A DNA stretch of 64,000 bases from Haliotis asinina (GCF_037392515.1 NC_090295.1:14403001-14467000); one strand, 5' to 3'; counted from the stretch's first letter, positions 1 through 11,194 are shown. Made by a program: numbers and translations. Notes: generated by a model from the sequence alone, not told the origin.

Positions 1-812
1 AATTATGTTTTTTTCCGTTTCTGCTTTTGTATACAACCCAAAATTAGTTTCGTTTTGCATCCAGGCTATCAACAGCCAAGCCATGTACATAGGGGTACAG
101 TCTGACCTTTAAACTACAATAAAACACAAATTCTGTCCAAATTGTCCTGCTATTTTTCCCAGCACAGGAACCGCAACACATCAACCCTTCATTCCGCACC
201 AAATGTCACCTACTTCAAAATATCGGAGCAAACATAAGCATAAGCCATGGTGATAAAAATTGACAGCACTGAATACTTAAAATTGTGGTCAGTTTTAATC
301 ACTGGGTGGATGGATGTGCTTTTAAAACACACAAACATCTTACACTATTTCATCCAATCACAGCGGTCACAGGCCTCTGTCCGTTTGAGTTGTTTCCATA
401 CGGTCCTCGCTCGGGGAGCATGTGATATTGATATAGTGTAGTGGAACCTAGACAACCCTAGCTTATTTCGTCTTGGGTTCCCCCTTTTTTTTTACATACA
501 ACACTAGGTTATTCGGGGTTTTCTGTTGGCTTTTTCTGTTTTGAATATGTTAATATACTCATACGGGCCAGGATGCACAGGTGATTCAGTGATTCTCGAC
601 ATTGAGTGGTCAGCTAAGCAGAGGAGAAATATGGTTGGTTGAATGAACTAGTTTTCATGATCCAAGTTTTAAAGCAAACGTGAAGGTTAAGTAATGGGAA
701 TACTCATTTTATTAGACATTTTTATTTTGCAATAAAACTGCCAGTTAGTCTTTCTAAAATTAATAACCTTTAAAAGAACCAAAACAATTGTTTGCATTGT
801 TTGTAAACAAGT

Positions 813-1280
813 ATGGCCACCATGAAGATAACCCCGATCAAAGTCAATGACCTGCTTCAAGTTGACAGTGACCTAGTAGGAGTGAGCGAGTGAGTTTAGT
901 TTTACGTCGCACTTAGCAATATTCCAGCTATATGGCGACGGTCTGTAAATAATCGAGTCTGGACCAGACAATCCAGTGATCAACAACATGAGCATCGATC
1001 TGCGCAATTGGGAACCGATGACATGTGTCAACCAAGTCAGCTAGTCTGACCACCCGATCCCGTTAGTCGCCTCTTACGACAAGCATAGTCACCTTTTATG
1101 GCAAGCATGGGTTGCTGAAGGCCTATTCTACCCCGGGATCTTCACGGGTCGACCTAGTAGGAAGAGTGATAAGAATGTCTCAGGCATTGAATTCCTACAA
1201 CCTGTTTGGTGCTAAAACTGAATTTGGGGAAGTAGACGCAGCAAGATACCGACTAAAGGTGTTACCCAAACGTGTGACAA
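813..1280 (+). pseudogene. Candidate first exon, SINE-split (unit copy 1)
   Basis: This is the copy-1 counterpart of the frame at 4497-4683. The Met start in a strong Kozak context (GCCACCATG) and the donor at 1281 (ACAAGTGAGT) are kept, but a SINE with target duplication at 870-1162 interrupts the reading frame. If the exon was functional, this copy is not. The protein is not recognised. Confidence 0.4.
882..1150 (-). mobile_element. SINE (non-tRNA head), young insertion
   Basis: A 269-bp element is flanked by a perfect 12-bp duplication, GACCTAGTAGGA (870-881 and 1151-1162). Unit copy 2 has the empty site. Read on the minus strand, the head begins GACCCGTGAAGATCCC and the tail ends with GGAATATTGCTAAGTGCGAC and AAACTAAACTCACTCGC. 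It therefore inserted after copies 1 and 2 separated. The same family recurs many times in the window. Confidence 0.9.
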
Positions 1281-1781
1281 GTGAGTGGGTGTCCATGTCA
1301 TTGAATGTCACACTCTTCAAATTTTAACAGTTGACTTTCCCCAGGTTGACAGTTTTTTGTCAAAGTGTGTTTCAACACTACACCGTCATCTATTACCAGA
1401 TACGTCAGTCATCAATGAAAGATGTTCCGGTGGACTGACTTGATCAAATAACGTTTTAGCTGTTGTTAAGTTCAATGATCATTTTCATCCTATTAATAAA
1501 TGCTCATAATTTATTGCATAAAAAATAACTTTGTTGCATTTTAAAGCAAGTTTACAAGGTACTATTTTCCATAGGGTAGTTATGTTATTATTGCTGGAGA
1601 AGTAGGTCTAATATGCACATGAATACGGATCAGTTGTTTGTGGTCACTAATTTTAATCATTTTTTTCACTTTTTACGTGGGAGCTAGTCCTGGTTCGTAG
1701 CCAATGTTCAAGAAAATTTGTTTTCAGATTCTGTATTTGATACAAAAAACATGTCACCAAAAAGCATTTACTAAAGTAATG

Positions 1782-2305
1782 TGGTGGGCGACCTGGCTAA
1801 AGCACCTGGTTAGTCCAGCGAGGGTGCGGCATCGGTATCGAGCCCACCTGTGACCGGGTGAGAAAGCCTTCACGTGCACTTTGTGTGCAGACTCTTTCCA
1901 TGTTCTCACAACCCCTAGTGTACAGTACACAACCCTGTGCTCTTAAAAGAACCCACGAATCCGTTGGTGTATGACCAGATGGTGACCACATGAATATGTG
2001 CAAACACCTAGTTGCTGGGTACAGCAACGTACAGTAAACTTGGACGAAGTACTGTGACTGTGTGTCCCAGTCCACCCAGCTGTGAATTGGGTACCTCTTT
2101 AGGATTCGAGAGCCACAATTAACTTGTTGCGTCTAGTGGCAGCAAGAGTTGTATATGCCCCAGGGAGTTGAGATTGATAATACGATGTGACCCTGAGATG
2201 GACATTCAATAATCGAGGGAAAGAAATACCAGCACCTTGAGCAAACAACATTTGCATGGATATGTGCACTATATAAATATCCTTTAATATAACTTAATAA
2301 TATAA
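1782..2305 (+). mobile_element. tRNA-derived SINE, ~520 bp (unit copy 1)
   Basis: The head has an A-box-like stretch (CCTGGCTAAAGCACCTGG) and a degenerate B box (GGTATCGAGCCC) about 45 bp apart, as in tRNA-derived SINEs. A long conserved body and an AT-rich 3' end (ATATCCTTTAATATAAC) follow. I recall this body from other gastropod sequences. The 92-residue minus-strand frame inside it is an accident. Confidence 0.7.
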
Positions 2306-2379
2306 GTATTGGTGGGATGAGGTGTTTGAGCGTATTTCATGAAAATGTCAATGTACTTGCATTGTGAGGTGTCATCCCT

Positions 2380-2649
2380 ATGGGAAGACCAACCAAGTGT
2401 GCACCAAATCATTTACTGTTCGACAGCAGTGACATGCCACAATTATCAATGGAACAGAGGGACCAAGCTTTAGGAAGACTGAATGATGGCCAGACTGTAC
2501 GGCATGTTGCAAATCATTTTTCTGTTCATGTTCCAACAATACACCCCCTACAGCAACGAGTCCAAGCCACGGCAGGCACAACCAACCATCCTTGCAGTGG
2601 AAGTCAGGAACAACCGAAGGGCATAGGTAGAAATAATGGAGATGGCTGA
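2380..2649 (+). pseudogene. Tc1/mariner-like transposase N-terminal fragment
   Basis: The frame contains MPQLSMEQRDQALGRLNDGQ followed by TVRHVANHFSVHVPTIHPLQ, which has the pattern of the first helix-turn-helix of Tc1/mariner transposases (an opening that counts rounds, then a paired-like helix contacting DNA). After about 65 residues the similarity fades and the frame ends with no catalytic DDE region. It sits directly before the minisatellite. This is a fragment, not an active gene. Confidence 0.6.
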
Positions 2650-3055
2650 ATGGCCGAGGGTGCAAATGTAAGAATCAGTTTTCTTCTTTTAACAAATCAA
2701 ATAAAGCTGTTTCGTATTTTTTTCCGTATCAAATTTACATATAACTCAAACATATTTTTTATTTTGGTTTCTCTTATGATGTTAGTATACAACCCAGTCT
2801 TATTTCATTTGTGTTTCATTTCTAATTTTTATAAATAAGACAATTTTATTTCGTTTTTGTTTCCGTTTTTTTTATATATACAAGTTCATTATATATCGCT
2901 TTTGTTTATGTCTCATTTTTTATATGCAACCCAGTCTTCGTTTTTCTGATAATTTTGACAAAAATCCATAGTTTTCTTTTCTTTTCTGTTTCCGTTTCTA
3001 TTTTATTTCGTCTTAATTTCATTCTTAAGTTTATAAAAGCCAAATCTCATTTCGT

Positions 3056-3690
3056 TTTTGTATCCATTTTATTTTTTATATACAACCCAAGAAAAAAATC
3101 ATCTTTCGTTTTTCCTTCCTTTTAAACTTTTATATAAAATCCAAGAAAAAAAATCACATTTCGTGTTCGTTGCTGTTTCCATTTTTATATACAACCCAAG
3201 AAAAAATCATGTTTCGTTTTCGTTGCTGTTTCAAGTTTTATATACAACGCAAGAAAAAAATCACGTTTCGTTTTTCTTGCGTTTCAAGTTTTACATACAA
3301 CCCAAGAAAAAAAATCACATTTCGTTTTTGTTTCCGTTTCAACTTTTATATACAACCCAAGAAAAATCACATTTCGTTTTTGTTTCCGTTTCAATTTTTA
3401 TATACAACCCAAGAAAAAAATCATGCTTCGTTTTTGTTTCCGTTTCAACTTTTATATACAACCCAAGAAAAATCACATTTCGTTTTTGTTTCCGTTTCAA
3501 TTTTTATATACAACCCAAGAAAAAAATCATGCTTCGTTTTTGTTTCTATTTCAACTTTTATATACAACCCAAGAAAAAAATCACATTTCGATTTTGTTTC
3601 CGTTTCAACTTTTATAAACAACCCAAGAAAAAAATCATGTTTCGTTTTTGTTTCCGTTTCATTTTTTATATAAAACCCAAGAAAAATTAT
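3056..3690. repeat. AT-rich minisatellite, ~54-bp period, ~12 copies
   Basis: ACAACCCAAGAAAA recurs every 53-57 bp (for example near 3083, 3190, 3352, 3405, 3458, 3511, 3565) between TTTCGTTTTTGTTTCCG blocks. The period is near a multiple of three and the repeat has no stops in some frames, which creates long spurious frames on both strands. The array is diverged at the left (2690-3056) and more uniform in the middle. Confidence 0.92.
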
Positions 3691-4496
3691 GTTTTTTTCC
3701 GTTTCTGCTTTTGTATACAACCCAAAATTAGTTTCGTTTTGCATCCAGGCTATCAACAGCCAAGCCATGTACATAGGGGTACAGTCTGACCTTTAAACTA
3801 CAATAAAACACAAATTCTGTCCAAATTGTCCTGCTATTTTTCCCAGCACAGGAACCGCAACACATCAACCCTTCATTCCGCACCAAATGTCACCTACTTC
3901 AAAATATCGGAGCAAACATAAGCATAAGCCATGGTGATAAAAATTGACAGCACTGAATACTTAAAATTGTGGTCAGTTTTAATCACTGGGTGGATGGATG
4001 TGCTTTTAAAACACACAAACATCTTACACTATTTCATCCAATCACAGCGGTCACAGGCCTCTGTCCGTTTGAGTTGTTTCCATACGGTCCTCGCTCGGGG
4101 AGCATGTGATATTGATATAGTGTAGTGGAACCTAGACAACCCTAGCTTATTTCGTCTTGGGTTCCCCCTTTTTTTTTACATACAACACTAGGTTATTCGG
4201 GGTTTTCTGTTGGCTTTTTCTGTTTTGAATATGTTAATATACTCATACGGGCCAGGATGCACAGGTGATTCAGTGATTCTCGACATTGAGTGGTCAGCTA
4301 AGCAGAGGAGAAATATGGTTGGTTGAATGAACTAGTTTTCATGATCCAAGTTTTAAAGCAAACGTGAAGGTTAAGTAATGGGAATACTCATTTTATTAGA
4401 CATTTTTATTTTGCAATAAAACTGCCAGTTAGTCTTTCTAAAATTAATAACCTTTAAAAGAACCAAAACAATTGTTTGCATTGTTTGTAAACAAGT

Positions 4497-4683
4497 ATGG
4501 CCACCATGAAGATAACCCCGATCAAAGTCAATGACCTGCTTCAAGTTGACAGTGACCTAGTAGGAAGAGTGATAAGAATGTCTCAGGCATTGAATTCCTA
4601 CAACCTGTTTGGTGCTAAAACTGAATTTGGGGAAGTAGACGCAGCAAGATACCGACTAAAGGTGTTACCCAAACGTGTGACAA
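4497..4683 (+). CDS. Candidate first coding exon, unknown protein
   Basis: The frame starts MATMKITPIKVNDLL in a strong Kozak context (GCCACCATG) and stays open for 62 codons to a good splice donor (ACA A|GTGAGT at 4684); without splicing it would stop at 4730. I do not recognise the protein. Copy 3 (7584 onward) reads MATMKKAQIKVNGLL, so most differences between copies change amino acids, which argues against strong purifying selection on this array. A CCAAT motif (ATCCAATCACAGCGG) lies about 450 bp upstream. No continuing exon was identified downstream, where the unit holds only repeats. It may be the captured first exon of a gene elsewhere, copied with the repeat. Confidence 0.35.
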
Positions 4684-5184
4684 GTGAGTGGGTGTCCATG
4701 TCATTGAATGTCACACTCTTCAAATTTTAACAGTTGACTTTCCCCAGGTTGACAGTTTTTTGTCAAAGTGTGTTTCAACACTACACCGTCATCTATTACC
4801 AGATACGTCAGTCATCAATGAAAGATGTTCCGGTGGACTGACTTGATCAAATAACGTTTTAGCTGTTGTTAAGTTCAATGATCATTTTCATCCTATTAAT
4901 AAATGCTCATAATTTATTGCATAAAAAATAACTTTGTTGCATTTTAAAGCAAGTTTACAAGGTACTATTTTCCATAGGGTAGTTATGTTATTATTGCTGG
5001 AGAAGTAGGTCTAATATGCACATGAATACGGATCAGTTGTTTGTGGTCACTAATTTTAATCATTTTTTTCACTTTTTACGTGGGAGCTAGTCCTGGTTCG
5101 TAGCCAATGTTCAAGAAAATTTGTTTTCAGATTCTGTATTTGATACAAAAAACATGTCACCAAAAAGCATTTACTAAAGTAATG

Positions 5185-5708
5185 TGGTGGGCGACCTGGC
5201 TAAAGCACCTGGTTAGTCCAGCGAGGGTGCGGCATCGGTATCGAGCCCACCTGTGACCGGGTGAGAAAGCCTTCACGTCCACTTTGTGTGCAGACTCTTT
5301 CCATGTTCTCACAACCCCTAGTGTACAGTACACAACCCTGTGCTCTTAAAAGAACCCACGAATCCGTTGGTGTATGACCAGATGGTGACCACATGAATAT
5401 GTGCAAACACCTAGTTGCTGGGTACAGCAACGTACAGTAAACTTGGACGAAGTACTGTGACTGTGTGTCCCAGTCCACCCAGCTGTGAATTGGGTACCTC
5501 TTTAGGATTCGAGAGCCACAATTAACTTGTTGCGTCTAGTGGCAGCAAGAGTTGTATATGCCCCAGGGAGTTGAGATTGATAATACGATGTGACCCTGAG
5601 ATGGACATTCAATAATCGAGGGAAAGAAATACCAGCACCTTGAGCAAACAACATTTGCATGGATATGTGCACTATATAAATATCCTTTAATATAACTTAA
5701 TAATATAA
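5185..5708 (+). mobile_element. tRNA-derived SINE, ~520 bp (unit copy 2)
   Basis: This is the tandem-duplicated counterpart of 1782-2305, almost base for base, so it was present before the unit duplicated. Head and tail features are the same. Confidence 0.7.
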
Positions 5709-5782
5709 GTATTGGTGGGATGAGGTGTTTGAGTGTATTTCATGAAAATGTCAATGCATTTGCATTGCGAGGTGTCATCCCT

Positions 5783-6052
5783 ATGAGAAGACCGACCAAG
5801 TGTGCACCAAATCATTTACTGTTCGACAGCAGTGACATGCCACAATTATCAATGGAACAGAGGGACCAAGCTTTAGGAAGATTGAATGATGGCCAGACTG
5901 TACGACATGTTGCAAATCATTTTTCTGTTCATGTTCCAACAATACACCCCCTACAGCAACGAGTCCAAGCCACTGCAGGCACAACCATCCATCGTTGCAG
6001 TGGAAGTCAGGAACAACCGAAGGGCGTAGGTAGAAATGATGGAGACGGCTGA
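5783..6052 (+). pseudogene. Tc1/mariner-like transposase N-terminal fragment (copy 2)
   Basis: This is the unit-2 counterpart of 2380-2649 with the same MPQLSMEQRDQALGRLNDGQ core; the open frame extends upstream to 5720. No catalytic domain follows. Confidence 0.6.
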
Positions 6053-6065
6053 ATGGCTGAGGGTG

Positions 6066-6500
6066 CAAATGTAAGAATCAGTTTTCTTCCGTTTTTGCTT
6101 TCCTTTCAATTTTTATACACAACCCAAGAAAAAAAAATCATATTTCGTTTTCGTTTCCATTTCAACTTTTATATACAACCCAAGAAAAAATCATGTTTCG
6201 TTTTTGCTTCCGTTTCAATTTTTATATACAACCCAAGAAAAAAAATCACATTTCTTTTTGTTTCTGTTTCAAGTTTTATATACAACCCAAGATTCAATCA
6301 TGTTTCGTTTTCGTTTCCGTTTCAAGTTTTATCTACAAACCAACAAAAATCATATTTCGTTTTTGTTTCAATTTTTATATACAGACCAAGAAAAAAATCA
6401 TATTTCGTTTTTGTTTCCGTTTCAACTTTTATACAACGCAAGAAAAAAACCATGTTTCGTTTTTGTTTCCGTTTCATTTTTTATATAAAACCCAAGAAAA
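6066..6500. repeat. AT-rich minisatellite, ~54-bp period, ~8 copies
   Basis: This is the counterpart of 3056-3690 in unit copy 2. ACAACCCAAGAAAA-type motifs lie near 6119, 6176, 6229 and 6284, then in degenerate form to 6489. It is shorter and less uniform than the copy-1 array, so array length changed after duplication. Confidence 0.9.
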
Positions 6501-6720
6501 ATTATAGTTCTCTTTTTTCCGTCTGAGCTGTTATATACAACCCAAAATTAGTTTCGTTTTACATCCAGGCTATCAACAGCCAAGCCATGTACATAGGGCT
6601 ACAGTCTGACCTTTAAACTACAATAAAACACAAATTCTGTCCAAATTGTCCTGCTACTTTTCCAGCACAGGAACCGCAACACATCAACCCTTCATTCCGC
6701 ACCAAATGTCACCTACTTGA

Positions 6721-6989
6721 GTGAGTGAGTGAGTTTAGTTTTACGCCGCACTCAGCAATATTACAGCTATATGGCGGCTGTCTGTAATTAATCGAGTCTG
6801 GATCAGACAATCCAGTGATCAACAACATGAGCATCGATCTGCGCAATTGGGAACCGATGACACGCGTCAACCAAGTCAGCGAGCCTGACCACCCGATCCC
6901 GTTAGTCGCCTCTTACGACAAGCTGAGTCGCCTTTTATGCCAAGCATGGGTTGCTGAAGGCCTATTCTACCCCGGGAGCTTCACGGGTC
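6721..6989 (-). mobile_element. SINE (non-tRNA head), young insertion
   Basis: A 269-bp member of the same family is flanked by a 12-bp duplication, TCACCTACTTGA (6709-6720 and 6990-7001). Copies 1 and 2 of the unit lack it. It is the same length as the element at 882-1150, so both appear full length. Confidence 0.9.
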
Positions 6990-7583
6990 TCACCTACTTG
7001 AAAATATCGGTGCACACATAAGCATAAGTCATGGTGATAAAAAATGACAGCTCTGAATACTTAAAATTGTGGTCAGTTTTAATCACTGGATGGATGTGCT
7101 TCTAAAACACAAACATCTTACACTATTTCATCCAATCACAGCGGTCACAGGCTTCTGTCCGTTTGAGTTGTTTGAGTTGTGATATTGATATAGTGTAGTG
7201 GAACCTAGACAACCCTAGCTTATTTCGTCTTGGGTTCCCTTTTTTTACATACAACACTAGGTTATTTCAGGGTTTTCTGTTGGCTTTTTCTGTTTTGAAT
7301 ACGCTACTATTGATAACATTTCATTACTCATACGGGCTAGGATGCACAGGTGATTCAGTGATTCTCGACATTGTGTGGTCAGCTAAGCAGAGAAGAAATA
7401 TGATTGGTTGAATGAACTAGTTTTCATGATCCAAGTTTTAAAAAGCAAACGTGAAGGTTAAATAATGGAAATACTCATTTCATTAGACATTTTTATTTTG
7501 CAATAAAACTGCCAGTTAGTCTTTCTAAAATTAATAACCTTTAAAAGAACCAAAACAATCGTTTGCATTGTTTGTAAACAAGC

Positions 7584-7691
7584 ATGGCCACCATGAAGAA
7601 AGCCCAGATCAAGGTCAATGGCCTGCTTCAAGTTGACGGTGACCTAATAGGAAGAGTGATAAGAATGTCTCAGGCATTGAATTCCTACAAC
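7584..7691 (+). pseudogene. Candidate first exon, truncated (unit copy 3)
   Basis: The frame MATMKKAQIKVNGLL continues for 36 codons and then homology to the other copies ends at 7691. Neither the second half of the exon nor its donor is present. Confidence 0.4.
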
Positions 7692-7713
7692 CGTGGGGAT
7701 TCTTCTGAATAAC

Positions 7714-7855
7714 CTAAGTGCTTGCTATACTATAAGGAATTTTGTTGAATAATCCTAGTGTCTGCAGTAAGTATGTGTTCATGTGCAGGTTCTTGTTGAT
7801 GACGGGCACGATGTAGGGCTGGTGTGGGTATGGTCCATTGAGGACCCCTAGATAG
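7714..7855 (-). CDS. Candidate terminal exon, unknown protein
   Basis: On the minus strand an acceptor (TTTTCCTGATCAG) is followed by YLGVLNGPYPHQPYIVPVIN, then about 26 more codons to a stop. The first half has many C/G third positions (ATC GTG CCC GTC ATC AAC AAG AAC CTG), unlike the AT-rich surroundings. The phase fits the candidate exon at 8396-8579 upstream on the same strand. Not recognised; it may be a remnant of a larger gene. Confidence 0.3.
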
Positions 7856-8395
7856 CTGATCAGGAAAATTCTAGAGATGTAAGCATAAAATGCATGAAAA
7901 TAGAATTGTGTTTTCGTTATATACTGAAGAAAAAAAGAAACTTCACAGGTGTTTCGCCCAAACACACACAAGCAGAAGAAAGTGTATTGCTAATGAATAA
8001 ATCTTGTTTATGGGCGTAATGGTTGATATATGTATTCAGGTTGACTCTCCAGTCCACGGGAAGATAGTCTCTTTTTGATTACACAGGAATAAGCCATCTA
8101 TATTCGAGGTTGTTAAGTAACAGGTATGCAACTCGCACATTTGGATACTTTCAAAATAATTCTCGAAGTATGAAGTTTCTTTTTTGTTCAGTATTCATGT
8201 TCTATAAATGTTGGCAATATTTCCTTTGGCTTTAGTTCCACCCCACCACATTTTAGTAAGGAGCATCGTTGGTTGGTAGGATCCAAATGAACTATACATA
8301 ACTTACAGCTTGCAATTGATCTGTTTGATCATACTACCACCTGCTGCTGTGTTATGTACATGTGATATGTAGATGTGCAATGTATGACTTCATAC

Positions 8396-8579
8396 CTTTC
8401 TCTGACGACTTCAGTTTCCAGTGTGTTGTTCTCAGTCAACAATGATACACTCACAAAATGTGTCCACAATTTGTCCAGTCCAAAATGAATCTTTAGTTCT
8501 TGACGATCGCACAGACAGTATCTTTTAATCACAAGAAACCATCTTTCCCAATGAAACCGACACAGCTTTTCGATGGCCT
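8396..8579 (-). CDS. Candidate internal exon, unknown protein
   Basis: On the minus strand a frame reads EAIEKLCRFHWERWFLVIKR and continues to LETEVVRE. It is bounded by an acceptor-like CACAG and a donor AAAG|GTATG. Composition and lack of stops look exon-like, and its end phase (2) matches the start phase of the candidate exon at 7714-7855. I do not recognise the protein. Confidence 0.3.
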
Positions 8580-9789
8580 CTGTGTTTTGTGGGTCTTGTT
8601 TATGTTATTTGTCCAAACATGGTAACAGTGACCACAGCACCTGTAACATGCAACAAGTTATGGACATTGGTTCTGTAGATTTTGTTTTGTTTAGCTATGT
8701 ATCACCTTACAATAATCTAAAACATAATGTAGCCGTTTTACTTAACTAACGTCTAGTTTCTGAAATGAACATATCTAAAAAATAACTTCATAAAATTATT
8801 CATACAATATAATGAATAGGAGCCCAGACACTCCTAATTGCTGCCTGAAACTGTAGTATTCTAGACTTGCGAGGCCTTCTTGGATATATTTGTTTCGCGG
8901 TGTTACTGATGGAACATTTTCAAATCACATTTTCTTAACTTTTTCAGACTGTTAACAATGACAAAATATTAGTCACGGAAACTTAAAATGTATCAGAGCA
9001 AAGATGTTTATCTTCTTACACCTAAACCAAAGTACACAAAGAACCATATGCCAGTGCTAATTGCTGTGTCAAAAAGAGTCAAGAGAAAAGTTCGTGACAA
9101 GAAATACGAAAATACTTTACTTGTATGCAATACATGCTTATTCTTTTGATTTTTTTTTTGTTTTTCGCGTGAATGTAAATATAATGACTGAAGCATCAAT
9201 ATACATGTCTCTATCTCAAACAGTTATCAGTAAAGTAGGCTAGAACATTCAGTTCCTTTGATCCTTTGACGACGTGCACGAGAGGCACGTGCACAAGTAC
9301 TGACAAAGCCGAATGTATATATATTTAGGATGAGGTATGCATGGCAGTTTGTAATTTTACCTGTTGATAGGGGTGGTGGGTAGGGGCGGAACTCTTATCC
9401 ACTATTTTGTATTTTAGGACACAAATTCTTTAAAAAAAACCCCAAAACATCACAGTATTGGTATGATGTTTTGATTAAGATCTGCGTTTCATTACGTAAA
9501 ATATTTTTGTTAGATTTCGAGTTAGACTGCAATTCATCGGTCCGCTTTTGAGCCAAACGGTCCATAAATGACATGACAAAAAGACAAAATAACTTGTTAG
9601 ATAATTTTAACATTCACTAAAACCAATTGATTTCCTACCTTTATCCGCTGACATCAACTGTCCAATCTCCGTCATTTCCAATCCATTACAGAGACAAGCA
9701 CAAAATTTGTCCCGTGTCAGTGTGTCGAATCGAAATGTAACTTTGTTCCCCGCAAACGATCTAATAACACTGAATATTCACAGCAAAGT

Positions 9790-9978
9790 CTATGCGATGA
9801 AATCTGCTTTTGAGTACGCGCTTGTGTCCTCCACTGTGTCGTCAGGCAAAAACGTGTCAATCACATCAGACTGCGCGTGGAAATCGAGAGTTGAATTTAG
9901 GAGAATGTTCGAAGTATCGGGAACACGTTCGCGTGTAATGGTGTATTGGACTGTCATCCTTGTTAATGAATATTCCAA
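9790..9978 (-). CDS. Candidate coding segment, unknown
   Basis: On the minus strand a 62-codon frame contains TVQYTITRERVPDTSNILLN and later VIDTFLPDDTVEDTSAYSKA, with richer G/C third positions than its surroundings, then a stop. No clear acceptor or Kozak start was found. It could be an exon of the same unknown gene as 7714-8579, or chance. An overlapping plus-strand frame (9707-10003) is equally unrecognised. Confidence 0.2.
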   Translation of the reverse strand: MEYSLTRMTVQYTITRERVPDTSNILLNSTLDFHAQSDVIDTFLPDDTVEDTSAYSKADFIA

Positions 9979-10236
9979 GAATTATGATATCGCGTTAAAT
10001 TAATCGATGTCACAAACAAGAACTTTTCTTTTAAATTACAAACTACATTTACGATTGCAAGTTAATAAACACCATACCATAACATTGGTTATAACTAATA
10101 ATGTTTACAATGTTGTTTGTTTTTTGTCTAAACATTTTCTTACCCCCAGGCATTATGTAACACATCGTGAATTAAGACGTTAAATACAAATACCAATGTA
10201 ATACTAATTGAAAAACATAAAGAATTTAAGATTAAG

Positions 10237-10456
10237 GGGTGCGGACGATGCGGTAATCTGGTGGTTTGAGCATCCCCTCGTCATGACGAAGGCTCGTTCC
10301 GGTTGGGTAGTCTAGTGGTTGAACCGTTCGCTCGTCACGCTCAAGGCCCAGGTTCGATTCCTCGGCGGGTACAATAAGTGAAGTTCATTTCTGGTGTCCC
10401 CTCGCCGTGATAATACTGGAATATTGCTAAATATAAAAGTAATGGAGTGAAAGCAT
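10237..10456 (+). mobile_element. tRNA-derived SINE, with a partial second head
   Basis: A head at about 10297-10372 has an A box (GTAGTCTAGTGGTTGAACCG) and a B box (GGTTCGATTCC). It is followed by the body TTTCTGGTGTCCCC and the tail ACTGGAATATTGCTAAATAT. A decayed second head (GCGGTAATCTGGTGGTTTGA) lies just upstream, so this may be a dimer or one insertion into another. Confidence 0.75.
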
Positions 10457-10933
10457 GCTCAATCAATGCCCACTTTGAAACTGGAATTAGCTTAATTGTG
10501 AACGATAGCTGACGTAAAATATAATAACCTTCATGCTGAAACTATTAAGGATGTAGCTACCATATAGTCTCACTAATACTATAAAAAGAAACAGACAGGA
10601 GGGGTCGTCACAAAACCAAAACCAGGGACGGGTTCTGCAGACGATGTTTAGGGTCGGGTTGGGGAATAGAGATATCAGCTTTGATATGATAATCCTTCAG
10701 TGGTAGTAAACTTGGGAAATACATAGTGTGTCATAACAATTTACTAATAATATCCGATTCTGTCAATCTTCTGGTGGTCATGCCAACTATAAAATTAACA
10801 CATCGCGTTTCTATGGTTACCAGTTATATGATACTCACACACTCGAAAAAGCACAAAACATCTTTGAGATTACTGCTGATGGAAATGCTTTAGCGATGCA
10901 TTTTCACCGTATAAAAGTATCTCTGTCATCACA

Positions 10934-11194
10934 ATGATTTTCTATGAAACAAGAGACGCATCGCGGAAAAAGCTTTGTGCCAAGTCTCTAGTGCCATCTC
11001 TCGTCTCTGAAGTAAAACAGCACGGTGAACTGTGCACAGAACTCACCTTAGGTAATAAGCAAATTGTGCTTCCAGTTGAGCAGCAGGCAGTGCCTGTTAT
11101 CCAACAGAACTCAAACTGGGACCTGGTGACTGAAGAGAAAAGGGTTTCGATTATCATCACGGCACCTTGTAACCACGTTTCGGAAGACGTGTGA
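10934..11194 (+). CDS. Small ORF, unknown
   Basis: The 86-codon frame opens MIFYETRDASRKKLCAKSLV and ends NHVSEDV; its middle (EVKQHGELCTELTLGNKQIV) looks like real coding sequence in composition. A TATAAAAG motif lies only ~20 bp before the ATG, too close to serve as the promoter for this start. No family was recognised. It may be an exon fragment. Confidence 0.25.
   Translation: MIFYETRDASRKKLCAKSLVPSLVSEVKQHGELCTELTLGNKQIVLPVEQQAVPVIQQNSNWDLVTEEKRVSIIITAPCNHVSEDV

Larger units (their letters stand above)
1..3684. repeat. Tandem 3.7-kb unit, copy 1
   Basis: Base 1 onward matches base 3685 onward almost exactly (AATTATGTTTTTTTCCG starts both), so the window opens at a unit boundary or inside a longer array. 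The copy holds, in order, a CCAAT-containing 5' region, a candidate exon split by a SINE, a ~520-bp tRNA-derived SINE, a Tc1-like transposase fragment and an AT-rich minisatellite. Compared with copy 2 it is longer because of the 281-bp SINE plus target duplication and a longer minisatellite. Confidence 0.93.
3685..6498. repeat. Tandem 3.7-kb unit, copy 2
   Basis: This copy is nearly identical to copy 1 from the candidate exon to the Tc1 fragment but lacks the SINE inside the candidate exon, so it shows the state before insertion. Its minisatellite has about 8 repeats against about 12 in copy 1. Copy 3 begins at the end of the minisatellite. Confidence 0.93.
6499..7691. repeat. Tandem 3.7-kb unit, copy 3 (truncated)
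   Basis: This copy matches the first ~1.2 kb of the other two with more substitutions and small indels. Homology stops abruptly at 7691, in the middle of the candidate exon, and unrelated sequence follows. A SINE with a 12-bp target duplication sits at 6721-6989. The greater divergence suggests it is the oldest of the three copies. Confidence 0.9.
7856..10236. other. Single-copy DNA, little recognised
   Basis: Apart from the three candidate exons listed on the minus strand, I see no gene, SINE or tandem repeat in this stretch. It is AT-rich, with poly-A/T runs near 9150 and 9430 and a C/G patch near 9365-9385. Confidence 0.5.

Noticed and set aside
1797-2075. 92-codon minus-strand frame, repeated at 5200
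   Set aside because: It lies wholly inside a tRNA-derived SINE and is explained by it.
3058-3789. A 243-codon open frame, and shorter ones in other frames, on both strands
   Set aside because: It runs through the ~54-bp minisatellite. All frames repeat low-complexity FYIQPKKK-type peptides with no family match; openness comes from the repeat lacking stops.
10909-10918. TATA box for the ORF at 10934
   Set aside because: It lies about 20 bp from the ATG, which would put the transcription start beyond the start codon.
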